Origin: Malassezia japonica | Lineage: Eukaryota; Basidiomycota; Malasseziomycetes; Malasseziales; Malasseziaceae | Assembly (NCBI RefSeq): GCF_029542785.1 | Contig: NC_083374.1 | Coordinates: forward strand, 496,001 to 560,000 | Length of the DNA: 64,000 nucleotides | Direction: 5' to 3' | Program-made: the position numbers and the translations under genes | Part shown: positions 20,177 to 30,067 of the stretch, in pieces | How the letters are laid out: every line of letters starts with the position of its first letter | Numbering within the stretch: the first letter of the stretch is position 1 | The notes under the pieces: generated by a model | What the model was told of the DNA's origin: nothing | Seen by the model: only the letters and a program-made list of their open reading frames with translations | Databases searched by the model: none

Positions 20177-21202
20177 ATGGAGGAATACCAGACGGCTACT
20201 ACCGACATTATTACGCTTTCGCGCCACGTCCTCAGCGAGGGCGCGAAGCTTGCTGGTCGCCGTGAGGTGACTGGCGAGTTCACGCTGCTGCTGAACTCGC
20301 TCCAGACCACCTGCAAGGTGATCGAGAACCTGGTGCGCAAGGCGCGTCTGAACAACATGATTGGCGTCGCTGGTAACCAGAACATCCAGGGCGAGGACCA
20401 GAAGAAGCTCGACGTCATCTCGAACGATGTCATGGTCAACGCTCTGATCGCTTCGGGCCAATCGGCCGTGCTCGTGTCCGAGGAGGAGGAGCACGCGATC
20501 ATTGTGGGCGAAAAGCAGTCGAACCAGGTCGGCAAGTACTGCATTGTGTTCGATCCTCTGGACGGCTCGAGCAACATTGACGCCGGTGTGAACATCGGTA
20601 CCATCTTTGGTATCTACATGATCGAGCCTGGCTCGACTGGTTCGGTCAAGGACGTGCTCCGCCCCGGTAGCGAGATGGTCGCCGCCGGCTACTGCATGTA
20701 CGGTTCGTCGGCCAACATTGTGCTCTCGACCGGCAGCGGTGTCGATGGTTTCACGCTCGACAACAGCGTCGGCGAGTTCATCCTGACCCACCCCAACATC
20801 CAGGTGCCCTCGCGTGGCAAGATCTACTCGATCAACGAGGGCAACAGCATGTACTACCACGAGCCCGTGATCAAGTACCTCGAGTCGGTCAAGTACCCCG
20901 AGGCGCCCAAGAAGCCCTACTCGGCCCGCTACATCGGTTCGATGGTGGCTGACGTGCACCGCACGCTCCTTTACGGTGGTATCTTCTGCTACCCCGCCGA
21001 CAAGAAGTCGACCAAGGGTAAGCTGCGTCTGCTGTACGAGGCCTTCCCGATGGCCTTCCTCACGGAGCAGGCCGGCGGTCTCGCCACCACCGGTGAGAAG
21101 CGCGTGCTGGACGTCGTGCCGACTAGCATCCACGAGCGCTGCCCCATCTTCCTGGGTTCCAAGGAGGACGTGCAGGACCTGCTTTCCTTCTTCAAGCAGT
21201 AA
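20177..21202 (+). CDS. FBP1: Fructose-1,6-bisphosphatase
   Basis: Cytosolic gluconeogenic enzyme converting fructose-1,6-bisphosphate to fructose-6-phosphate. The 341-residue protein starts MEEYQTATTDIITLSRHVL, aligned with the usual FBPase start. It carries the metal/substrate motif FDPLDGSSNID (125-135) and the C-terminal LLYEAFPMAFLTEQAGG helix, complete at normal length. No intron. Codon use is strongly biased, as in the neighbouring perilipin-like gene and CIT1. The promoter has CACGTG and CCAAT, but no carbon-repression site is certain. Convergent with HEM14, with 76 bp between stops. Confidence 0.96.
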   Translation: MEEYQTATTDIITLSRHVLSEGAKLAGRREVTGEFTLLLNSLQTTCKVIENLVRKARLNNMIGVAGNQNIQGEDQKKLDVISNDVMVNALIASGQSAVLVSEEEEHAIIVGEKQSNQVGKYCIVFDPLDGSSNIDAGVNIGTIFGIYMIEPGSTGSVKDVLRPGSEMVAAGYCMYGSSANIVLSTGSGVDGFTLDNSVGEFILTHPNIQVPSRGKIYSINEGNSMYYHEPVIKYLESVKYPEAPKKPYSARYIGSMVADVHRTLLYGGIFCYPADKKSTKGKLRLLYEAFPMAFLTEQAGGLATTGEKRVLDVVPTSIHERCPIFLGSKEDVQDLLSFFKQ

Positions 21203-21278
21203 TGCCACCCATACCTAACTCTGCACAAATAGAAGCATGGGGTACAATGCTATCATTCATGGTATATAGTCGCGTACA

Positions 21279-22956
21279 CTACAGCGCTGCACATAACCCT
21301 GTGCTTTGACTCGCAGTCTGCTCCGATGCATCGCCTTGCTCGTGCGTGACAATCGCATCACATGCATCCAGCGTATTCGTCACACAATCATTCACGCCCA
21401 CACCCGCGTAGCTAAAGCCCAGCAAGGTCAGGCGGTCGCGCCAGCGTGGGTCGTGTACGAGCACATCGTGGACCTCTTGCATACGTGCAGGGTGGCCCAC
21501 GAGGTACTGTGGAATGGTATTCTCCAGCACACGGCCCCGAAGCAGCCGGAGATGCGTCTGCAAGACGGAGGAGGGCACACCCAGCATGTTTTCGAGGGTG
21601 CGCAGGGCGCGCTGCTCAATCTCGTCGACCGAGGGGAGCTCTTCCCGCTGCTTGCCTCGCCAGTACGGTCCGCCGAGCATCACGGTGAGCTTGATGAAAG
21701 GGGGACGACCATCCGCACCCGGCGTACCTTGGTTAGGCATCGCATCGCTGTCCAGTACTACGCCCAGGATCTCGTCTTGGTTGTTGGACGCACTGCGGGG
21801 AACCAAAAATCCAAAGCCACGGATCGGAAGCTCGTACTGCATTGAGGATGCATCGGGGGGCGCAAGTACGACGTCCACTACACTCATCGTTGCCGACGGG
21901 TTGTAGCCGAGGTGCGGGATCTCGGGGAGAAGAGGAGCCAGCTTAGCAGACGGCAGCGCCGCAAGAAGGCGGTCGGCGAAAAGCGGTGCCTTTTCGTTGG
22001 CAAGGTGCAGCTCCACGCCATCCGGACTTGCCTCAATTTTCTCGCACGCTGCATCCATACGCAGCTCCACGTGAGGCGCCGCAATGAGGTGGTCTTGCAA
22101 TGCAGCGATAATCTCGCCAAGGCCGTTGGGAAACGAATAGATGCTCGTGCTTTTCACCATGTCCAGCAAAGCAGGAGGGAGGCGTTGGGAAACACGCGCC
22201 GCTTTTTCCTTCTCCTCTGCCCATCGATTCCGCAGCCCTGCACGGTATCGTGAGTTGAGCTTCTTGCCAAAGGGCATCGCCGCACGCAACAGACTGCCGT
22301 GCGTCTGTTCCATGTCCACGAGGTTGGGCATCACACTTTGGATGCTCAATTCTCGCGTGTCACCGGCATAAATCCCGTGGATCATGGCCGATGCCATATT
22401 TTCCGCCATCGGCTTGCCTGCGCGCCGCGACAGGAAGTCGTGCACCGATTCGTCTTCGGATGTTGTCCGGCGTTCGACCAACGGCTCACGGAACAGGCCA
22501 GGGAGCGTCGCACGCACCAGGGGCAGGCGCATCATTGCGAAAAGTGCAGAGAAAGGCGAAGAAGGGAGCCGGTTCAGGCGTCCGTTGTGGTATAGAAACC
22601 GGTTCTTTGCCGATGGAGAGTTCTTGGGGACCAACACCATTCTGTCGGTCAGGGAGAGCTGGTCGAGCTGCGTCAGAAATAGGGCATACCATTTCAAGTG
22701 TACGCAGCCCTTTGTACCGAGACGGCATCAGACTCCGTGGCCCGCTCTCGAGCAGGGCCGTGGCGTCGCTCTTGGCATCAGCATGAACAGGCACACGTTC
22801 GCTGTGCATCCAGCCTCCGAGCCGTTTTTGCGCCTCGAGCACCACGATTTTATAACGTTGAGGATCCAGCTGACGAGATAAGGAAAATGCCGCAGAAAGG
22901 CCTGCGATACCGCCACCCAGCACGGCGACGGTCCGGCGGCTCACCCCCTCGGCCAT
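21279..22956 (-). CDS. HEM14: Protoporphyrinogen oxidase
   Basis: Mitochondrial FAD enzyme oxidising protoporphyrinogen IX to protoporphyrin IX, the penultimate step of heme synthesis. Exons (minus strand) 22956-22690 and 22667-21279 give 551 residues. The dinucleotide-binding motif VLGGGIAGLSAA sits at 12-23. The 22-nt intron (GTATGC donor, CTGAC branch, GCAG end) joins GLRTLEM to LDQLSLTDRMVLVPKNSP, which restores the conserved PPOX sequence without a gap. The start is ATG 22956 (MAEGVSRR). It shares a 139-bp divergent promoter with the respiratory gene QCR7, containing TCACGTGA and an inverted CCAAT. Confidence 0.93.
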
Positions 22957-22995
22957 GGCAACTGGGTGGTCTGATCGTTCGTATTGTGGAGTAGT

Positions 22996-23001
22996 CACGT
23001 G
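22996..23001. promoter_or_regulatory. CACGTG E-box (TCACGTGA) in the HEM14-QCR7 promoter
   Basis: An 8-bp palindrome TCACGTGA lying 40 bp upstream of HEM14 and 95 bp upstream of QCR7. It matches the Cbf1/bHLH core known in yeasts. Confidence 0.5.
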
Positions 23002-23038
23002 AATTCTGGTTGGTAATCGCCGGCGCGGGACGGACCGG

Positions 23039-23043
23039 ATTGG
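23039..23043 (-). promoter_or_regulatory. CCAAT box in the HEM14-QCR7 promoter
   Basis: CCAAT on the minus strand, 53 bp upstream of the QCR7 ATG. HAP-complex control of respiratory genes is known in yeasts; here it is inference. Confidence 0.4.
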
Positions 23044-23095
23044 CGGCGCGCGAACCTATTTTCAATCGTCTTCCACCAAGTTGGCGATCGTGACC

Positions 23096-23613
23096 ATGGC
23101 CTCTGTACGTATTAATTGCGCGCGTGCGGACAGAATGCTGACCAGCGGCTGTGCAGAAGTCTATTTCGCTTGCGAACTTCATCCAGTCTTCGCCGACGCT
23201 GCTGAAGCTTGTTCAGCCGGTCGCGAACGCGTACGCGCAGACTGCTGGCTACCGCCAGTTCGGTCTCCGCTACGACGACCTCCTCGAGGAGGAGAACCAC
23301 CAGATGCAGAAGGTACGTTTGCACAAGCCCGCGCGCATGAACGGGACTAACCGCGCCAACAGGCTATCTCGCGTCTTGAGCCGATTGAGGGCTACGACCG
23401 CGCCTACCGCATGCGGCGCGCGGTTCAGTGCTCGATCCTCCAGCGCAACCTTCCCAAGGAGCAGTGGATCACCCCCGAGGATGTACGTTACTTTTTCGCA
23501 GCAGCTGACCTCAGGACGTCCGCTACATCACTCCCCTCGTGGAGCAGATCCAGAAGGCTGACGACGAGCGGGCTAACTTTGACACGATGAAGGTCACCAA
23601 GTCTAGCCACTAA
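23096..23613 (+). CDS. QCR7: Cytochrome bc1 complex subunit 7 (14 kDa)
   Basis: Matrix-side subunit of ubiquinol-cytochrome c reductase. Exons 23096-23104, 23157-23312, 23363-23482, 23515-23613 give 127 residues, the family's usual size. The first coding exon is only three codons (MAS). Splicing yields MASKSISLANFIQSSPTLL, then FGLRYDDLLEEENHQMQKAI, AYRMRRAVQCSILQRNLPKE and DVRYITPLVEQIQKADDER, all conserved Qcr7 blocks. The introns are 52, 50 and 32 nt; the first two are the longest in the window. Donors are all GTACGT. Divergent from HEM14, so a heme gene and a heme-enzyme subunit share control DNA. Confidence 0.92.
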
Positions 23614-23932
23614 GCGCGTCACGATGTATCCCACTTTTATATCACCGTCCTGTCGTAGTGTACGGCAGTGGCCATGTATCGGTACATAGGCCCAACATAC
23701 ATGGTTATGATACACTCCATTTGCGAGTGCAGAGAGCCTGCAGGCTTTCTGCCGTGCGCAAGTCAAGTACACGTTCTTTGTGCTTCTTACATAGCGCTCG
23801 CTTCGCACGGCTCTTCCGAGAGGGGACCACGGGCCCACTCGCTTGCCTCGCTCGACGCTTCTCCACACGTCCAGGCAGGCCCGTCCATTACGGCTGTAGT
23901 GGCTTGTGCAGGCACAAGCAAGTGTATTTTCC
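23614..23932. other. 319-bp noncoding gap
   Basis: Less GC-rich than the flanks. I see no gene, tRNA or clear repeat; presumably QCR7 3' UTR plus the promoter of the TMEM184-like gene. Confidence 0.4.
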
Positions 23933-25413
23933 ATGCACACTCGTCCGCGAGATACGGGCTCAGGCAGATCTCTGCCAGCTGAGCTGCTTTTCCTGTGCAC
24001 CTGTGCGACGCTGTTCACGACTGTGTTTTCGTCGTATTCGATTTTGCTGCAGCTCAAAAATTATTACAAGCCGTACTGGCAGCGCTATGTTGTGCGCATC
24101 CTTGTGATGTAAGTGCTCCTGACTCACGTAGGCCGCTGCTCTATGCCATCGCATCAACCATTTCGCTCTTCTCGCTGCAGCTGGCAGAGATGATTGGACT
24201 CGTGCGGGATTTGTACGAGGTAGGTCGTCTGCGTCTGACCTCTGGCTTTTGTGATCTATTGTTTCTTCAACCTGCTGGTTGAGTACTTGGGCGGCGAGAG
24301 CAATATCCTGGCAATGCTGCGTGGCCGACCGCCCACGCCGCATCTGTTTCCACTCAACCTCTTTCTACCCCCTATGGATCTCAGCGACCCGTATACATTC
24401 TTGTACTTGAAACGGGGTATCCACCGTACGTATCAAACACGCTCACTCCAGAATATGTACAATTCAAGCCGATTCTGGCTGTTGCAACAGTCGTGCTTAA
24501 GATCCTCGGCAAGTACCAAGACGGACGTTTGAATGTGCAAAATGGATACACGTGGATTGCGCTGTTGTACAGTACGTATTCAAACGGTATGCTCACGCAG
24601 ACATCTCTGTCTTTATTGCATTGTATGCACTGACCATCTTTTGGGTGTGTCTTCACAAGGAGCTGCAGCCGTTCCGTGTCGCTTCCAAGTTCCTCTGCGT
24701 GAAGGGCGTCATTTTCTTCAGTTTCTGGCAAGGACTGACCATATCCATCTTGGTCGCGGCAGGAATCATCCGGCACAGTACGTATCCCAGTGTTCTGACC
24801 CACAGTTGGCTCGGTGGTCGACGATATGTACCTCTCGGCCGCTTTGCAGGATACCTTGATCTGCCTGGAAATGCCCATCTTTGCAGTGGCTCATGCGTTT
24901 GCATTCTCCTATCACGATTATGTTCAGCCTCCCGAGAAGCTGGCGGGGCGCATGCCGTTCTTGTACGCAATGAGGGACAGCTTCGATGTGGGCGATATCG
25001 TGGCAGACACCATTGCTACATTCCACGGCACGGAGTACACGTACCGGTTGGCTGAACCTAACGACTCTACAATGCACCACGCATACGCGTTTGAGCGCCG
25101 AAGCCGAGCGGGATTGCGCTATACAGAACAGGGCAAGGGAAAATACTGGGTGCAAGGTGCGCCCAACGCGCCGATCGAATCACACGGTGTCCCAGGTCGT
25201 GTTTCTAGTCCTGTTCCTGTCCATGGATCAAATGAGCAGACTCCTCTTATGCAAGGCAAATCACCTGCATCGCAATACACTGCTATTCAAGTTTCGGACG
25301 AGGGCGCCGAATCGATTCATTTTGATGGCCCGAGCGAGGACGAGCAAAGTTCGTATGACATGGCTCGCAAGCTTCCTTTTGGAGATTATAGATACCCCTG
25401 TATTGGACCGTAA
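23933..25413 (+). CDS. TMEM184/Ost-alpha family (DUF300) seven-pass membrane protein, 6 exons
   Basis: Exons 23933-24108, 24132-24219, 24245-24425, 24452-24571, 24601-24777, 24806-25413 give 449 residues. The introns are 23, 25, 26, 29 and 28 nt. Splicing restores family blocks: LQLKNYYKPYWQRYVVRIL, AFVIYCFFNLLVEYLGGES, FKPILAVATVVLKILGKY, FWQGLTISILVAAGIIRH and EMPIFAVAHAFAFSYHDY. Fungal and animal members are endomembrane or vacuolar proteins of unclear transport role. The tail after ~330 is polar. The second intron (24220-24244) seems to end in TG rather than AG; see findings. The start ATG 23933 fits, but an upstream exon cannot be excluded. Confidence 0.85.
24220..24244 (+). other. Apparent GT-TG intron
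   Basis: 25 nt with a GTAGGT donor and CTGAC branch-like motif, ending CTCTG instead of CTCAG. It is needed to keep the conserved AFVIYCFFNLLVE segment in frame. The nearest AG acceptor (ending 24283) keeps frame but deletes that segment. Confidence 0.55.
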
Positions 25414-25525
25414 TGGTTTACAGTTTATAATGAATGGACTAGCTCTCTACACTGCTCTGGAACCTCACGTTCGGCAATGGGTCCACGGTGGGATTCCTTC
25501 CACCTCCACTTCAAAGCGCAACTTC

Positions 25526-25535
25526 AAAAAAAAAA
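25526..25535 (-). terminator. Pol III terminator of tRNA-iMet
   Basis: A run of ten A on the plus strand, which is T10 just 2 nt past the 3' end of the minus-strand tRNA. Confidence 0.85.
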
Positions 25536-25537
25536 TG

Positions 25538-25622
25538 TAGCTCAGGACGGTTTCGATCCGTCGACCTTGGGGTGCCGCATATTAATATGAGCCCCACATG
25601 CTATCCACTGCACCACCGAGCT
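25538..25622 (-). tRNA. Initiator tRNA-Met (CAT) with a 12-nt intron
   Basis: Full cloverleaf on the minus strand. The acceptor AGCTCGG/CTGAGCT has the A1:U72 pair, the D arm is GTGC/GCAT, and the anticodon stem TGGGG/CCCCA encloses loop CTCATAA. The T arm GACGG/CCGTC has loop ATCGAAA. The A1:U72 pair and the A-rich T loop in place of TTC are hallmarks of eukaryotic initiator tRNA. A 12-nt intron (25574-25585) sits one base 3' of the anticodon, the canonical site. T10 follows. Elongator Met or Ile is disfavoured by the T loop. Confidence 0.88.
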
Positions 25623-25923
25623 GCACGTTGAGAAATAAGGGTGCTCATTGACTATTTAGTCTCTAGGACAATCAGACGCAGTGGCCCCGACTCGCCTAGC
25701 CACGGCCACTGCCTATGCCCCGGCATATCACACGAAGCGCCGAGCTACCCTTACTGCGTCGGGCTTCAATAGTAGCAAAGAAAGACCTTTTTCGATCAAC
25801 ACTGTAGTCAAGGAGCAAGGACAGCCTTCACGCGCCTTGGGCGCGGGGAAGAGGATACCCAGGGAAACGCTTGAGACTGTTTACCTTCATATACAATTAA
25901 TAGCGGTGAGATTATAAGTTGCG
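25623..25923. other. 301-bp gap between the two tRNA genes
   Basis: AT-richer than the surroundings. A 78-codon open stretch (25681-25917) starts only at GTG and has no recognisable features. No repeat or mobile element seen. Confidence 0.4.
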
Positions 25924-26016
25924 TTCTGCGTAGTTTAGTGGCTATGACGGGTCCTTGTCATGAAGGCTTGTCCCGATTGTTCGGACCAGACCCGGGTTCA
26001 ATTCCCGGCGCGGAAG
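25924..26016 (+). tRNA. tRNA-Asp (GTC) with a 21-nt intron
   Basis: Acceptor TTCTGCG/CGCGGAA with discriminator G, D arm from GTTTAGTGG, anticodon stem GGTCC/GGACC with GTC at 25957-25959, and T arm CCGGG-TTCAATT-CCCGG. The intron 25961-25981 lies at the canonical position after base 37. The 4-nt variable loop (AGAC) is like other Asp tRNAs. Confidence 0.9.
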
Positions 26017-26017
26017 C

Positions 26018-26024
26018 TTTTTTT
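26018..26024 (+). terminator. Pol III terminator of tRNA-Asp
   Basis: T7 directly after the discriminator base and one C. Confidence 0.85.
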
Positions 26025-26102
26025 ATGGGTGATGCTCCGCCCTCTCCACTTTTTTGTTGGTCCTGGTCCGAGCGTAGTTCGAGGGGATGAAGGACGTGGT
26101 AT

Positions 26103-28835
26103 CTACTGGAGCTGTGCACTAGCATCGGTCAACAAACGCCATGCAGACTCGGGGTTCCTGCCCAAGCCCGTCGGCTCTTGCTTTGCGCGCCTTGCCGCAA
26201 CCTTAGGAAGGTCGGACAAGCCTTTGACGACATGAAGCCAACCTTGCGACACGTCTTGCTGGAAGCGACGGGCTTGGCCAGGAGCAAACTGCTGAGAGAT
26301 ACGGGCATCTGGATGTCAGGAATAGGTACGTACTCGGCATAAGAATACGCTCGACAACGGCTTTGCTCAGACTTTCGGCAACATGACGGTACAATGGCAG
26401 CAGCAGCGTAGGCGGAAGAAGCTGGACCATTTCCGAGAGCAAAGACGAGAGTTTGGACAGTGCTGGCAAGAGCTCGCGCGTAGGGATATCCTGACCGGAT
26501 GTTTCCTCTTCTTCTGCGTCTTCGTCTTGTCCCACCTCGGGAGTTTCGTCGCGGTCCCAGCGTCTGTGTAAGTGTATGACACGTACCGAACAATATACGG
26601 CCGCATCTGCTCGAGAACCTCTGAAACGACCAGGCGTTCAATGCCCCGTTTCGAGCGTTCGGAGATTTCAGAAAAGCGGGTGCGGGCGCTATCCCAAATC
26701 CCTGGCACGTCTTCCAGAGGCGCTTCGGTGTCCGCCGTAGGCGGCTTGTCGGCGTCGTTGGCACCGGCGAGAGGACGCAACGTCGCAGCGGCGGTAGCGC
26801 CACGCTGCAACCCCCGCTTCAGTGCCGAAATTAAGCTTGCCGAGTCGAGCTCATCGTTACTCTGCGACGGGAGCATGAGCCCGTAGAGCGCCGAGTTCTT
26901 GTCCAGCATCGACACATCCTGCCCCATGCTCAGGAAGAAGGACGATTCCGACCATTCCTCGAGCTGCTGCGCGACATACTCTGCCGAAAGCAGTGCCTTG
27001 GCGACGCGGCTGAGACCCTTGGTGCCCCGCACCACATCGTTGCCCGAGCCGGCCGACAGCGAGCTAATTTCGCCAGGAATGGCTCGAGAAAAAGCGCCGC
27101 TCAAATTCTCAAATGCATCGAGATGGCGAACCAAGCGCATAGCAAACGCGCTCAGCAGCGGACGCTGCACGCGGATCACAAATGCACAGCGTTGTCCGAG
27201 CGAGTGCAGCGGCTGGTACCGCTCCGTGACGCCCAAGAGGATGTTCATGAGCGTGCCAGCGCAGCGCGTTGTCGTCTGTGCATCCGTAGCGGCCTCTGCA
27301 TCGCCTGCATCGAGGCTAAGATCGTCTTCGTCCGTGAGCGTATCCGCCTGGACAAGTGCCCATGCACTGGGCGTCTCCAGCACGGTCTCGAAGCGGCGCT
27401 GTGCAAAGACACGCTCGCCATCGAGCCACTCTTGAAAGTAGGTATCGTTACCGAGGACTTCGTCCGCAAGGCATACTGCCCCTCGCCCTTCGGCCACAGC
27501 CGCGGCCGGACGGTACACTTCGCGCAGATCGGCGTCAAAGGTGAGGTACTGGAAGATGTTGTGTGCAAGCAATGCAGGCTGCTCGGCCAAGAGTTCCATC
27601 GAGGCGTGAATCTTGCGTCGCAGAGGGTACAGGACGCTGTGCAAGAGCTCTGCCGCGGTGTCCACGTAGATATGGCGCTGGCGGAAGGTCGTCACCGGCG
27701 GAATGGGCCGGCGGAGCCGTGTCAGCTCGGCGATTTCGCCGCCTGCCTGCCATGCGTCCGGCGCCGGGCGGAACAAGGCGCTGTTCATCTGGACCAGCGC
27801 CAGCATATGCCGCAGGAACCACTCCGGCTTGTCTAGTCGATTCGTCGAGCGGTCGCCGTCAAAGTGGTAGCGGAACCGCAAGAGGATCGGGTGAAAGAGA
27901 ATCGTGACGGCCTCCAAAGGAACATACGCCTCCGAGCCCGGCTGGGCAACGGCCGCGTTTGCCGTCTCGGAGCCCGACACGGACGGGAGCGTGCGCACGG
28001 CGCTCGGCGCAGCCTGTATGCCAAGAGCAGCGGCCGTAAGCTGCAGCTCACACACGTCTACCCATGCATCCTTGAGGTCGGCGTGCGCCAAGAGCGAGAA
28101 CGAGCCGAGGTCCGTGCGGTCTGCGTCCGGATTCTGGTGCTCGGGCGGAGGCCAGTGCATTTCGTCGAGCACGGCCCGCAGCTTGTCTGTATAGGCCGTG
28201 TGCAGGCGATTGTAGAGCGCGTCACGCCGTTGGACAAGCTCGTGCGTCGCACGCAGCGGCACGCTGGTCCCCTCGCCGCCCTCGCTCTGGGGCACCTGTT
28301 CGACGAGCGCCGCGAGCCGCTGCAGCGTGGCCATCTGGGTGCTCGACACGTCCTTCGCCGCGTCGGCCGCGTTTGTCGCGTCATCCGCTTCCGCAAGCAG
28401 CTGTGTACAAGTACGTGCAATGTACATCTGCGCGAGCGTGCTTGCGGTCGCCTCGTCCTTTGGCGTCTCCTCGACGGCTGTCGGCGCGCGGGTCGTCATG
28501 CCTTCGGCGAAGCGCTGCAGCGGCTCGGCAACGTCCTCGTCGACATTTTCCTCGCCCAGTGCCGTGCCCAGAAGTGCCCGCAGCTCCGACTCTGCCTTTT
28601 GGAGCCCCTGCATCGCCGCCTCATTGTCGGCGTTTACGCGCTCGCGCACGTCGCCGAGTGGATCGGTTGCGATGCGCTCGCCGAGCAGCGGGAGGAGGTG
28701 CAGATCGGCCGCGGTGCATGCCCAGCGCTGCACATCGCCTGTAAGTGGCGCATGTAGATACTCCTGGAGCCTGCTTGGCTCTGCATGCAGCTCCTCCGGG
28801 ACGTATTCCGGCACGGCCCAACGCACGTCGGCCAT
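26103..28835 (-). CDS. TIP20: Tip20/RINT1 family tether subunit (Dsl1/NRZ complex), 3 exons
   Basis: Subunit of the ER tether that receives Golgi-derived COPI vesicles. Exons (minus) 28835-26587, 26563-26334, 26308-26103 give 894 residues. Family blocks include NIFQYLTFDADLREVY, WLDGERVFAQRRFE, the MNILLGVTERYQPLHSLGQR region and a C-terminal helical end (QARRFQQDVSQGWLHVVKGL, then KVAARRAKQ). Introns are 23 and 25 nt, with CTTAC and CTGAC branch-like motifs. Without splicing the C-terminal ~145 residues would be lost. ATG 28835 (MADVRW) is chosen over an upstream TTG. Divergent to a small membrane-protein gene, with 65 bp between starts. Confidence 0.86.
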
Positions 28836-28867
28836 CGCAGTGGAGTGCCGCACGGCCAAGGGACGAA

Positions 28868-28879
28868 AGCCACGTGGCT
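28868..28879. promoter_or_regulatory. 12-bp palindrome AGCCACGTGGCT with E-box core
   Basis: Perfect palindrome in the 65-bp divergent promoter between TIP20 and the small membrane-protein gene. Confidence 0.45.
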
Positions 28880-28900
28880 CTTCTTCGCCCTTTCTCGACG

Positions 28901-29144
28901 ATGTCTGGCTCGTACCTGTACGTGGCGCTGCTGACCTAGCTCTGCCCAGCCCGGCTTTCTGAACAACAACGCCTCCCGCCGCCCCGAGGAGCCGCAGTCG
29001 TGGCTCGCGCGTTTCTGGGCCGAGGAGTTTAGCAACCCCGCCAAGCTGTGGGGCAACCTGTCGGTTGCGTGGAGCGTCGGCTTCTTTGCCCTCGGCGTCG
29101 TCTTTGTGCGCAAGGCGGGCTGGATCCTCGCGCCTGCCTTCTAA
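28901..29144 (+). CDS. 73-residue single-pass membrane protein, unknown function
   Basis: Exons 28901-28917 and 28940-29144. The 22-nt intron has a GTACGT donor, CTGAC branch motif and CTAG end; unspliced, the frame stops at that TAG. The protein begins MSGSYLSAQPGFLNNN, has an acidic/Trp-rich segment (PQSWLARFWAEEFSNPAKLW) and one hydrophobic helix (NLSVAWSVGFFALGVVFV), then a short basic tail (RKAGWILAPAF). A small tail-anchored-like protein of this kind could be a mitochondrial outer-membrane or respiratory accessory subunit, but I do not recognise the family. Its TAA is directly followed by the stop of convergent TRAX. Confidence 0.65.
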
Positions 29145-30006
29145 CTATGATTCGTCCATATCACTGGGCTGCAGTGCGCGACGCACCAGCTCCTGGACCA
29201 TGGAGGCGTCTCCTTTGTACTCGGAGCTACGCACCCGTAGCGTGTAGGCGACTGTATTAGCACACACACGTACCATCCTCGACCTTGCGCAAGGAAGTAA
29301 AAGAGACCTGCTGCTTCTTGCGGATCTCGGCTTGGAATGGGGCCAGAGGCTCGAGCGCCTCGTAAATCGCCCGCTGCATCCCCACGACGCGCGCAATGAT
29401 CGACGACGCATTCGGACTCGCGACCGAGTTGATTGCAAAGCGCATCAGCTCGCCAGTCAGATCAGAAAGGCCCAAGAGGTAGCGCATGGGTGTAATGTAC
29501 AGGAGCTGTGTCAGCACGGCGACGTACGATGCCTTGCTCGGTCGACAGCGCGGCCTGTAGGACAGACAGGGGGATGAGTGCGTCATGCTCCAAAAAGTAG
29601 AGAAACGAGGCGCCTTCAATCTGGGTCAGCCGTGCAGCGCACCATTTCCTCGAGCGACGCGCCGACAAAGCGCTCAAAACGCAGCATATTCGGACTCGGC
29701 TGCGCGCTCGTACTCGCGAGCTCTTCGACATCGGCACACGACCGCAGCATCGCGTACACTTCCTCGAGCTTTGTGTGTGCGTCGCGCAGCAGCTTGGCAT
29801 TGGCCTCGCGCCCAGGCTCGGTCGGCCAGCCGTGCGCGACAGAGTAGCGGTGCAGGTGGAAAATGAGTTTCTTGGAAAGCGCAGTCACATCGCGCGACGT
29901 CTTGATCAGGCGCTCACGGCGGTCATTCTGGATGAGTACGGCGACGTACATAGGCATCGATCTCGTCGCGGTACGCCTCAAAGACACTCGGCAGTCCCTC
30001 GGCCAT
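29145..30006 (-). CDS. TSNAX: Translin-associated factor X (TRAX), 5 exons
   Basis: Translin-family protein; with translin it forms the C3PO nuclease that trims small RNAs and tRNA fragments in fungi and animals. Exons (minus) 30006-29950, 29927-29643, 29620-29528, 29505-29274, 29251-29145 give 257 residues. All four introns are exactly 22 nt. Spliced landmarks: NDRRERLIKTSRDVTALSKK, FERFVGASLEEM, ALIPLSVLQAAL, YLLGLSDLTGELMRFAINS, then the exon 5 stretch YTLRVRSSEYKGDAS. ATG 30006 gives a short N-terminus typical of fungal members. The stop codon touches the stop of the small membrane-protein gene. No translin gene is in the window. Confidence 0.88.
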
Positions 30007-30067
30007 TGCGGCGCAGCTGGACGTGCGCCGATCGGCGCCCGATCGCTCAAATTTTGTCTTGTCCACG

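Noticed and set aside
25681..25917. 78-codon frame between the tRNA genes
   Set aside because: Starts at GTG, no splice logic, no recognisable features.
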